Source of the DNA: an uncultured Clostridia bacterium
Lineage (GTDB): Bacteria; Bacillota; Clostridia; Oscillospirales; Ruminococcaceae
Assembly (NCBI GenBank): GCA_945933905.1
Contig: CAMEQX010000105.1
Span: 1-5,610, forward strand
Direction: 5' to 3'
DNA: 5,610 bases
The notes beneath the pieces are model-generated. The model had not been told where the DNA came from and made no database searches. It saw only the letters and a program-made list of their open reading frames with translations. A program made the position numbers and the translations under genes. Position 1 is the stretch's first letter. Each line of letters opens with the position of its first letter. This document shows, piece by piece, positions 1-5,083 of this stretch.

Positions 1-844
1 AAGCCTGATCCCACTGAGGAACGTTAGCGCAGAGCTTGTTGTCAACGTAGCCCTTAGCGATATCATAGAACTGCTCAGCAGTATCCATTACGAACTTGCC
101 ATCCTTAACCCAAGGCTGAGTTCTGAAGCACTGATATACCTGCCACAAACCACCGGTAGTAGCGCAGATGGAAGTCTTGTTGCCGGAAGCGCTGTAAAGG
201 GTCTCAGCGGTTGCCTTGAAGGTATCCCAGTCCTTAACCTTAGCCTGCATCTCGGTAGGATTGTTTACGCCGAGGTACTCTTTTGCGAGGTCAGCTCTGT
301 AAACGAAGCCGCCGGGTGTGCACTGGAAGGAAGCAGCCTTAAAGATGCCGTTTTCCGCAGTACCCATCTCGATAGTGTACTTGTAAGCATTCGGGAAGTC
401 AGCAGCCTTCAGACCAACTTCGCTGTAAGGCATGGTGAGCGAATCATCGTTGGTGAACAGAGAGGTCCACTCAGCGTCCATTGTGAAGAGGTCAGCGTCC
501 TCGGAACCGAGCATATACTGCTTGATACCGTCGCGGCCTGCTGTACCGTCAGCGCCTACGGTTACGATGTTGATCTTATCCTCAGCGATACCGGTCTTCT
601 CGCAGAAGAACTTCTTCTGAACCTGAATATCGGAGTTGGACTCCCAGGTCAGGATTGTGAGGGTGTCGTCGTCATCCTTAACATCCTCAGCGGGCTTGGA
701 CTCTTCCTTGGAAGTAGTGCTGGAAGTGCTCTTGTCGCTGGAAGAGCTGCTGGTAGAGGTGCTGGAAGTGCCACCCTTGTTGCAGCCTGCGAGCGAGAGA
801 ACAGCAGCAGACGCTACGAGCGCTGCCAAAATTCTTTTCTTCAT
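1..844 (-). CDS. Sugar-type ABC transporter substrate-binding lipoprotein (N-terminal part; 3' end outside window)
   Basis: Translating the minus strand from the ATG at 844-842 gives 281 open residues that run off the window edge. The start is fixed by a strong AGGAGGA ribosome site (852-858). Residues 1-21 form a lipoprotein signal peptide: MKKR, a hydrophobic stretch, then the lipobox L18-A19-G20-C21, so Cys21 should be lipidated and the protein anchored outside the membrane. Residues 22-45 are a Ser/Thr-rich linker, followed by an acidic stretch ending DDDD. The mature domain then opens with TLTILTWES, typical of family 1 extracellular solute-binding proteins (COG1653-like). Later segments such as GIFKAASFQCTPGGFVYRAD fit the hinge region of that fold. 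Full family members are usually about 400-480 residues, so roughly a third or more is missing here. The ligand cannot be read from this part; a sugar or oligosaccharide is the family default. Permease genes would be expected further downstream, outside the window. Ala codons are dominated by GCT, unlike the neighbouring genes. Confidence 0.9.
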   Translation of the reverse strand, partial: MKKRILAALVASAAVLSLAGCNKGGTSSTSTSSSSSDKSTSSTTSKEESKPAEDVKDDDDTLTILTWESNSDIQVQKKFFCEKTGIAEDKINIVTVGADGTAGRDGIKQYMLGSEDADLFTMDAEWTSLFTNDDSLTMPYSEVGLKAADFPNAYKYTIEMGTAENGIFKAASFQCTPGGFVYRADLAKEYLGVNNPTEMQAKVKDWDTFKATAETLYSASGNKTSICATTGGLWQVYQCFRTQPWVKDGKFVMDTAEQFYDIAKGYVDNKLCANVPQWDQA

Positions 845-871
845 TGGTTTTTCCTCCTAAAATAAATGGTT

Positions 872-914
872 CCGTCCGATGCACGAGGCTATCCCCGGTG
901 CTTTAGCGGTACGG
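872..914 (-). promoter_or_regulatory. Nested two-stem leader RNA element upstream of the solute-binding protein gene
   Basis: Read as minus-strand RNA, the outer stem pairs CCGU-a-CCG (914-907) with CGG-ACGG (878-872): 7 bp with one bulged A. Inside it, after a CUAAA left loop (906-902) and opposite AU (880-879), lies a second stem (901-881): GCA-c-CGGGG pairs with CCUCG-UGC, 8 bp with one bulged C and one G-U pair, closed by an AUAG loop. The element ends 13 nt before the AGGAGGA ribosome site (852-858), so it could affect translation or mRNA stability. The pairing is seen in the sequence; a regulatory function is inferred. I do not recognise a known riboswitch class, and there is no U-run directly after it to make it a terminator. 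Confidence 0.5.
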
Positions 915-924
915 TTATATTGAC

Positions 925-961
925 CGAGTTAGCAACAATCCACATAATTCATTGCCACTCG
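925..961 (-). promoter_or_regulatory. Imperfect hairpin near the 5' end of the solute-binding protein mRNA
   Basis: On the minus strand CGAGT (961-957) pairs with ACTCG (929-925). After a small 1x2 internal loop, GCAATGA pairs with TTGTTGC (7 bp, two of them G-U in RNA), leaving a loop of about 10 nt. It begins only a few bases after the predicted transcription start (about 967), so it may protect the 5' end or act with the element at 872-914. The fold was worked out by eye. Confidence 0.35.
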
Positions 962-962
962 A

Positions 963-974
963 TTACATTTGTAA
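963..974. promoter_or_regulatory. Candidate operator palindrome at the transcription start
   Basis: TTACATTTGTAA is an inverted repeat (TTACA, 2 nt, TGTAA on the minus strand). It sits between the -10 box and the predicted start site of the solute-binding protein gene, a classic repressor position. The overlapping minus-strand TGTAATCG also resembles the left half of a CcpA cre site, but the right half is out of register. The binding protein is unknown. Confidence 0.3.
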
Positions 975-1002
975 GTTTAACATATTTTTTTCATTTTTGC
1001 AA
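974..1002 (-). promoter_or_regulatory. Predicted sigma-A-type promoter of the solute-binding protein gene
   Basis: On the minus strand a -35-like TTGCAA (1002-997), a 17-bp spacer and a -10-like TAAACT (979-974) are preceded by TG in the extended -10 position (TGTTAAACT). The start would fall near 967, giving a leader of about 120 nt. The -10 matches the consensus at only 4 of 6 positions, but the extended TG, the ideal spacing and the A/T tracts just upstream support it. Confidence 0.5.
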
Positions 1003-1007
1003 GTGGT

Positions 1008-1029
1008 TTTTTCAAAAATTTTTCAAAAA
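1008..1029. repeat. Perfect 11-bp tandem duplication just upstream of the promoter
   Basis: The unit TTTTTCAAAAA occurs twice head to tail, about one helical turn each. It starts 6 bp upstream of the -35 box of the solute-binding protein gene. Phased A/T tracts here could bend DNA or serve as an UP element. It could also be a simple low-complexity expansion. Confidence 0.45.
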
Positions 1030-1199
1030 AGCCCTTAAAGCCGCCTTTCGTGCACAAAACTTGTTTATTTTGCCACTTTTTTTACTTTATTACTTAACAA
1101 ACCTTATGTAACATTTTTTCACAAAAAATCGCACAACAAAGCCACTTTTTTGCTGTTTATATTTGTTAATTAAAAAATGCCAAAAAAATCGACTTAAAT

Positions 1200-1215
1200 G
1201 TTACCAATTTGTAAC
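1200..1215. promoter_or_regulatory. Distal palindrome GTTAC-N6-GTAAC, candidate operator
   Basis: GTTACCAATTTGTAAC is a 16-bp near-perfect palindrome with one non-complementary pair. It shares TTAC...ATTTGTAA with the promoter-proximal palindrome at 963-974, about 240 bp away. The two could bind the same regulator, with looping possible. The resemblance is seen; the function is a guess. Confidence 0.25.
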
Positions 1216-1316
1216 CTTTGATTTGTGCAAAATAACGAATTTTAGGCGTATTTTTTTGTAAACGATATCAGCAGAATTATCTAACGGACGTTAACCACAT
1301 ATATTATATACAAGTA

Positions 1317-1341
1317 AATCCCCGCCTAGACGACGGGGATT
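1317..1341 (-). terminator. Intrinsic terminator of the carboxyltransferase operon
   Basis: Starting 6 nt after the TGA of the OadA-like gene, minus-strand AATCCCCG (1341-1334) pairs with CGGGGATT (1324-1317) as a perfect 8-bp GC-rich stem with a 9-nt loop. The following tail (TACTTG) is only weakly U-rich, so termination may be partial. Its position at the end of the last gene of the cluster supports the call. Confidence 0.65.
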
Positions 1342-1347
1342 AAAATA

Positions 1348-2751
1348 TCAGACAGGGTGAACCTTATTCTGCTTATCTGCGTGAGCTGCGTCAATGCCGA
1401 GCTCCTTGTCGCGACGGTTCTCGAAGAACTTCGGCGCAACCTTCGGGAACATCGCGTAGGTGAGGACGTCCTCGACAGACGAGCCGTCAATCCACTCCTT
1501 CGCTTCTTCCTTCATTGCCTCAAACTCGGGCGCAAGCTGGTCTGCGGGACGGCAGGTAATCGGCTCTTCGTCGCCGATAATCTTCTTGCGGAACTCGGGG
1601 TCGATTTCCACGGGAGTTCTGCCGTATTCGCCCTTAACCATTCCCTTGAATTCCTTGGTGACGGTCTTGTAGCGCTCGCCCATAATTACGTTGAACACCG
1701 CCTGAGTGCCGACAATCTGAGATGTCGGGGTAACGAGCGGCGGGAAACCGCTGTCCTTACGAACACGCGGAACTTCCTTGAGCACCTCTTCAAGCTGGTC
1801 AGCCTTGCCCGCCTGCTTAAGCTGCGAGAGCAAGTTGGAGAGCATTCCGCCCGGTACCTGATAAATCAGCGCCTTGGTGTTGGTAGCAAGCATCGACGGG
1901 TCGAGCAAGCCGCTGTCGATGTACTTTTTACGCAGTCCCATAAAGTACTCGCGGATTTCGTTGAGCTTAATCAAATCAATTCCGGTATCATATTCGGTTC
2001 CCATAAATGTCGCGACAATCGACTCCGTGGGAGCGTGAGATGTACCGAGAGCAAGCGGCGAAATAGCCGTATCAACCGCGTCAACTCCCGCTTCAACAGC
2101 CTTGATAATGCACATCGAAGCAAGTCCCGAGGTGTAGTGGGTGTGAAGCTGAACGGGGATTTTAACCGCAGCCTTGAGGTCCTTGACAAGCGTTTCCGCC
2201 TCGTAAGGCGTGAGCAGCGCCGCCATATCCTTAATGCAGAGCGAATCCGCGCCCGCGCTCTCAATCTGCTTCGCGTAATTCACATAATACTCGTGTGTGA
2301 AAACCTCGCCCGTGGTGTAGGAAATCGCAACCTGTGCGTGTCCCTGCTCCTTTTTCGCCGCCTTGATAGCGGTTTCGAGGTTTCTGATATCGTTGAGGGC
2401 GTCGAAAATTCTGATGATATCGATACCGTTTGCGATGGACTTCTGAACGAAATACTCAACCAAATCGTCCGCGTAGTGACGATAACCCAGCATATTCTGT
2501 CCTCTGAACAGCATCTGGAGCTTGGTGTTAGGCATTTCCTTTCTGATAATTCTCAGGCGCTCCCACGGGTCTTCGTTGAGGAAGCGGATGCAGGAATCGA
2601 AGGTTGCGCCGCCCCAGCATTCAGCCGAGTAGAAGCCAACCTTGTCCATTTCGGACAAAATCGGGCGCATTTCATCTATGGACATTCTCGTCGCGAGAAG
2701 GCTCTGGTGAGCGTCGCGAAGAGCGGTTTCCGTTATTTTCAATTTAGCCAT
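1348..2751 (-). CDS. oadA: OadA/5S-like biotin-dependent keto-acid carboxyltransferase subunit (no biotin domain)
   Basis: The 467-residue cytoplasmic protein belongs to the oxaloacetate decarboxylase alpha / pyruvate carboxylase subunit B / transcarboxylase 5S family, which moves CO2 between carboxybiotin and pyruvate to form oxaloacetate, or the reverse. Hallmarks are ETALRDAHQSLLATRM (residues 8-23), metal-ligand Asp13, RIFDALND (114-121), the carbamylated-lysine motif CIKDMAALL with Lys174, and the metal-ligand pair His203/His205 in QLHTH. These mark a DRE-TIM-type barrel with a divalent metal. The helical conserved carboxylase region follows (about 290-450). Classic OadA adds a C-terminal biotin domain; here the protein stops short of it and the carrier is encoded by the preceding gene, as in 5S. 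The motif GTSHAPTES (236-244) differs from the GTSQPPTES familiar in OadA. An AGGAG ribosome site precedes the ATG; the gap to the carrier gene is 24 nt. It is the last gene of the operon. The fold and family are firm; oxaloacetate/pyruvate as substrate is likely. Confidence 0.92.
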   Translation of the reverse strand: MAKLKITETALRDAHQSLLATRMSIDEMRPILSEMDKVGFYSAECWGGATFDSCIRFLNEDPWERLRIIRKEMPNTKLQMLFRGQNMLGYRHYADDLVEYFVQKSIANGIDIIRIFDALNDIRNLETAIKAAKKEQGHAQVAISYTTGEVFTHEYYVNYAKQIESAGADSLCIKDMAALLTPYEAETLVKDLKAAVKIPVQLHTHYTSGLASMCIIKAVEAGVDAVDTAISPLALGTSHAPTESIVATFMGTEYDTGIDLIKLNEIREYFMGLRKKYIDSGLLDPSMLATNTKALIYQVPGGMLSNLLSQLKQAGKADQLEEVLKEVPRVRKDSGFPPLVTPTSQIVGTQAVFNVIMGERYKTVTKEFKGMVKGEYGRTPVEIDPEFRKKIIGDEEPITCRPADQLAPEFEAMKEEAKEWIDGSSVEDVLTYAMFPKVAPKFFENRRDKELGIDAAHADKQNKVHPV

Positions 2752-2775
2752 AATTATCTCCTGTTTTAAGTATTA

Positions 2776-3135
2776 TTAGGAAAGAGTAACAACGGGAGCG
2801 CCCGTTTCAACGGAATCGCCCTTGTTTACGAGAACAGCCGCAACAACGCCGTCCTTGTCGGAAACGATATCGTTCTCCATCTTCATTGCTTCGAGAACAG
2901 CGACAACCGTGCCGTTGGATACCTTATCGCCAACCTTAACCTTAACGTCAACGATAGTGCCTCTCATAGGAGCGTTTATGGGAGAGCCGCCCGCAGCAGC
3001 GGGAGCAGCAGCCTTCTTGGGAGCGGCAGCCTTGGGTGCGGGAGCAGCAGCAACGGGTGCCGAAGCGCCGGCGCCGTTTTCTTCTACGGTTACGTCGTAA
3101 GCCGTGCCGTTTACGGTGATTGTGTAATTCTTCAT
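2776..3135 (-). CDS. Free biotin carboxyl carrier protein (transcarboxylase 1.3S-like)
   Basis: The 119-residue carrier carries CO2 as carboxybiotin between the two carboxyltransferases encoded on either side. Residues 1-20 (MKNYTITVNGTAYDVTVEEN) form the N-terminal segment shared with transcarboxylase 1.3S and GcdC/MmdC-type carriers. Residues 21-50 are a flexible Ala/Pro/Lys linker. Residues 51-119 are a complete biotinyl domain with the attachment motif EAMKMEN, so biotin should sit on Lys85, plus the usual downstream hairpin turn (VLVNKGDSVETG). The length is close to the 1.3S subunit of Propionibacterium (about 123). The linker makes it unlike a simple lipoyl protein, and nothing suggests a membrane segment as in OadG. 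It starts 27 nt after the 12S-like gene with an AGAGAGG ribosome site and ends 24 nt before the OadA-like gene, so co-transcription is very likely. A biotin ligase must act in trans. It could also serve other biotin enzymes of the cell. Confidence 0.93.
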   Translation of the reverse strand: MKNYTITVNGTAYDVTVEENGAGASAPVAAAPAPKAAAPKKAAAPAAAGGSPINAPMRGTIVDVKVKVGDKVSNGTVVAVLEAMKMENDIVSDKDGVVAAVLVNKGDSVETGAPVVTLS

Positions 3136-3162
3136 TTTATTTACCTCTCTAAATATTTATAA

Positions 3163-4488
3163 TCAGAATGCAATATTCGGGCGCTTTCTCGCGGGAGAAG
3201 CAACTCTCTTGTTCTGGCAAATCCACAGTGCCGAAGCGATTGCCTCGCGGGTGTCCTCGGCAGCGATTACGCCGTCAACCATACCCTCGGAAGCCGCAGC
3301 AAACGGATTTACAACAAGCTCCTCGCCCATAAACACCTTGCCTGCCTCAAGGCTCATCGGAGCAATCTTCGCGCTTTCCCACGCGTAAGAAATATCGGCA
3401 GAATCAAACGCCGCATAAGCCGCGCCGAAAGCGTTTCCTGTAATCAGGTTAACCTTTGCGGTAGTTGCCGTTGCGTAAACCTGAGCGAGCTTCGCGCACT
3501 CACGAACACTTCCCGAAAGCTCGGCAGCCGAGCTTCCCGCGAAGCCGTCGGTGCTGACAACGGTTACAACGGGGATTGAGAAAACGTCTGCAAGCTGAAC
3601 GAAACGAGCGATTTTCGCAGCGTCGTCAGCCGTGAGCTTTTCAGCCTTATCGGTTGCAACAAAAGCAACAGAGCCAAATCTAACGGAACCGAGAGCGGTA
3701 TAAGCCGCGCTTCCGAAGCCCGCGCCAAGCTCGATTACGGAGCCCTTGTCGGCAAGCGCCTCAACCAGCTTTTCGCCCTTGAGCGAAGCGTTTACGGGAG
3801 CGTCGTTCTCCTCAAAGCCGGTGCTTCCCGCGAGAGCCATATTGTTCTCAGGAAGAACGGAAATAAGCTTCTTTGCAGCCGCAACAGCCTCGTCCGCGCT
3901 CTTAACAACGATATCCGCAACGCCCGATTTAGCCGCGTTTGCAGCCTTTCCCGCTCCCTCGAGCTTGCCGTCGGGTGTGTTGAACGGAGAGGTGAGGAAC
4001 AGCTCAGCGTCCTCGCTCATAATCGTCACGTCAGCCATCTCGGCAAGCATTGCCGCGCAGCCCGCGCAAACGCCCGTGATAACGGCAATCTGCGGAACAA
4101 CGCCGGAAATCTCCGCCGAAGCCTTCATAATGTCGCCGTAAGCGGAAAGAACCGCCATACCCTCGTTTATATCGCCGCCCTTTGAGTCGTAGAAGCCGAC
4201 AACGGGCGCGCCGGATTTTGCCGCAAGCTCATAAATTCTTGCGATTTTGCGAGCCGCGCTCTTGTTTACCGCGCCGCCCTTAACCGAGCTGTCCTGCGCG
4301 AAAACATAAACGGAAGTGCCGTCAACGTCGCCGAAACCGGTAACAACGGAGCTTACCTCGCCCTCCGCGGACAGAAATTTGTCAAGCTCAGTGAACTCTC
4401 CGCCGTCAAAAAACGCTTCGAGCCGTTTTCTCGCGTCGCTTTCGGGAACGCTCTGTTCCATCTCGGCGAGTGTCTTTGAAAATGCCAT
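3163..4488 (-). CDS. MmdA/12S-like acyl-CoA carboxyltransferase (divergent, short)
   Basis: The 441-residue protein has the two crotonase-fold halves of the acyl-CoA carboxyltransferase family (MmdA, PccB, transcarboxylase 12S), which exchange CO2 between biotin and a CoA thioester. N-half markers are GGEFTELD (29-36), VVTGFGDVDG (48-57), VYVFAQDSSVKGG (60-72), DSKGGDINEG (101-110) and SGVVPQIAVITG (128-139). C-half markers are ARFVQLADVFSIPVVTVV (294-311), YAWESAKIAPM (368-378) and a typical end (PARKRPNIAF). It is odd in several ways. Relatives are about 510-540 residues; the N-terminal arm and a helical stretch near 380-395 are shortened. The usual CAGG of the first oxyanion loop is CAGC (141-144), and the usual YGGAY of the second is FGAAY (354-358). 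DSGGARIQEG is also altered. The fold is firm; the substrate (methylmalonyl-CoA, malonyl-CoA or another) is not. It is the first gene of the operon, with a GGAGGAG ribosome site. An acetyl-CoA carboxylase role is less likely because no biotin carboxylase is encoded nearby. Confidence 0.88.
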   Translation of the reverse strand: MAFSKTLAEMEQSVPESDARKRLEAFFDGGEFTELDKFLSAEGEVSSVVTGFGDVDGTSVYVFAQDSSVKGGAVNKSAARKIARIYELAAKSGAPVVGFYDSKGGDINEGMAVLSAYGDIMKASAEISGVVPQIAVITGVCAGCAAMLAEMADVTIMSEDAELFLTSPFNTPDGKLEGAGKAANAAKSGVADIVVKSADEAVAAAKKLISVLPENNMALAGSTGFEENDAPVNASLKGEKLVEALADKGSVIELGAGFGSAAYTALGSVRFGSVAFVATDKAEKLTADDAAKIARFVQLADVFSIPVVTVVSTDGFAGSSAAELSGSVRECAKLAQVYATATTAKVNLITGNAFGAAYAAFDSADISYAWESAKIAPMSLEAGKVFMGEELVVNPFAAASEGMVDGVIAAEDTREAIASALWICQNKRVASPARKRPNIAF

Positions 4489-4514
4489 TTTTTCTCCTCC
4501 ATATAAAATTAAGT

Positions 4515-4544
4515 AGGAAAAATTTGCCGCAGCAAATTCTCCCT
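4515..4544 (-). promoter_or_regulatory. 13-bp hairpin in the 5' leader of the carboxyltransferase operon
   Basis: On the minus strand AGGGAGAATTTGC (4544-4532) pairs with GCAAATTTTTCCT (4527-4515) around a UGCG tetraloop: 13 continuous base pairs, two of them G-U, which pair only in RNA of this strand. The hairpin starts about 12 nt after the predicted transcription start and ends 14 nt before the GGAGGAG ribosome site (4491-4500 region). It could stabilise the mRNA or modulate translation. The inner 7 bp followed by UUUUU also looks like a weak terminator, so attenuation is possible. Confidence 0.5.
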
Positions 4545-4562
4545 CAAATTATTCCACCTTAA

Positions 4563-4591
4563 ATTATACTACATTGTTTTGCAAATAACAA
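4563..4591 (-). promoter_or_regulatory. Sigma-A-type promoter of the carboxyltransferase operon
   Basis: On the minus strand a -35 box TTGTTA (4591-4586), a 17-bp spacer and a perfect -10 box TATAAT (4568-4563) give a predicted start at about 4556-4560. The leader is about 70 nt. It lies in a short AT-rich gap upstream of the first gene, and its position, spacing and match make it the best promoter in the window. Confidence 0.75.
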
Positions 4592-4640
4592 GTCACTTTT
4601 TCGATAAAAAATAATTTTTACTTTATGCAATACATTCAAC

Positions 4641-4666
4641 ACAAAAATCCCTGAAATTTTGGAGAT
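4641..4666 (-). terminator. Weak candidate terminator after the small gene
   Basis: About 10 nt after the TAA of the small gene, minus-strand ATCTC (4666-4662) can pair with GGGAT (4651-4647), 5 bp with one G-U, around a 10-nt loop. It is followed by UUUUUG. The stem is short, so efficiency is doubtful, but the place between a stop codon and the next promoter is right. Confidence 0.3.
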
Positions 4667-4676
4667 TATGCACAAA

Positions 4677-5000
4677 TTATCCGTGACAACCGCAGCAGCC
4701 CTTGTCGAAAAACTCGGCGATGCTGTCCATTTCGGGCTTTTCCGTGAAGAAACCGAGCTTTCTGAGCTGCTCGGATTTGTGCGGGAGCTCAAAGCGCGCC
4801 TTGTCGATGCCGTGGAGCGTCATCAAATTCAAAATCGCGCGCACCAGCCCGTCCGTGAAGAAATCGTCGCACTCCAGCTCATCGATGACGAAAATCTCGC
4901 CCTCGAGCACGCCCGCGATTTTCCCGAGAACCTCCTCGCCGTCGCGCGCGTTGAACTCGATTTTCGCGGTATTTTCCTTATTCTGTAAAATCTCAATCAT
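4677..5000 (-). CDS. Small unrecognised protein, possibly GNAT-related, with Cys/His-rich tail
   Basis: The 107-residue cytoplasmic protein is not one I can assign. The ATG at 5000-4998 is chosen because GGGGTGA lies 4 nt upstream; a TTG at 5030 would add ten residues without a ribosome site. The middle part, a strand (EIFVIDELEC, 35-44), then FFTDGLVRAILNLMTLHGI (47-65), then LRKLGF (79-84), follows the order of the C-terminal half of GNAT acetyltransferases. However, the glycine-rich acetyl-CoA loop (R/Q-x-x-G-x-G/A) is missing, so any relationship would be to a degenerate or non-catalytic form. The protein ends CCGCHG with Cys102, Cys103, Cys105 and His106, which could bind a metal or serve as reactive thiols. 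It follows the pseudouridine synthase gene by 83 nt on the same strand and may be co-transcribed with it. An open frame on the opposite strand is register-aligned and is taken as a shadow. Confidence 0.7.
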   Translation of the reverse strand: MIEILQNKENTAKIEFNARDGEEVLGKIAGVLEGEIFVIDELECDDFFTDGLVRAILNLMTLHGIDKARFELPHKSEQLRKLGFFTEKPEMDSIAEFFDKGCCGCHG

Positions 5001-5004
5001 ATTT

Positions 5005-5011
5005 TCACCCC
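5005..5011 (-). promoter_or_regulatory. Ribosome binding site deciding the start of the small protein
   Basis: GGGGTGA lies 4 nt before the ATG at 5000. It matches the 3' half of the AGGAGGTGA consensus and favours this ATG over the TTG at 5030, which has no Shine-Dalgarno-like sequence in front of it. Confidence 0.6.
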
Positions 5012-5083
5012 ATTCAAATCGGCTTGTCAAGCGGCTTGCAGAGCGATTTCGCGCGGTTTAAAGTTCCCCGAGAGCCGCCCAAA

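Larger units (their letters stand above)
1003..1316. other. AT-rich intergenic stretch without a gene
   Basis: This stretch lies between the terminator of the carboxyltransferase operon and the promoter of the solute-binding protein gene. It is rich in A and T tracts and I see no credible gene, tRNA or insertion sequence. It holds a perfect 11-bp tandem duplication (1008-1029), a direct repeat of GCCACTTTTTT (1072-1082 and 1141-1151) and two palindromes (1200-1215, 1282-1293). Together these suggest an extended upstream regulatory region, either UP-element-like A/T tracts or regulator sites. That role is inferred. Confidence 0.5.

Noticed and set aside
872..961. Assignment of the leader to a known riboswitch such as c-di-GMP-I, THF or ZTP
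   Set aside because: Short similarities such as a CUAAAGC stretch do not extend to the conserved cores of these classes.
866..1111. An 81-codon plus-strand frame in the intergenic region, rich in Phe/Leu/Lys
   Set aside because: It has no ribosome site and a composition expected from AT-rich tracts, and it overlaps the leader and promoter of the solute-binding protein gene.
1303..1308. A TATAAT on the minus strand just after the operon terminator
   Set aside because: There is no -35 at a usable distance (that region is the terminator stem), and it would give a leader of over 450 nt. It is probably chance in AT-rich DNA.
1357..2769. A 470-codon open frame on the plus strand covering the whole OadA-like gene
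   Set aside because: It is in exact codon register with the minus-strand gene and stays open only because that gene avoids TTA, CTA and TCA codons. It starts at GTG and its protein has no recognisable family features, while the minus-strand product is a clear family member.
4659..4988. A 109-codon plus-strand frame antisense to the small gene
   Set aside because: It is also register-aligned, begins at TTG, and its first ATG has GGAG only 3 nt away. All neighbours are on the minus strand and the minus-strand frame has a better ribosome site and a more protein-like sequence.
5002..5030. A perfect -35 box TTGACA (5030-5025) before the small gene
   Set aside because: At 17 bp spacing the -10 would be TGAAAA and would overlap the ribosome site, placing the start inside the coding sequence. 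Other spacings give nothing better.
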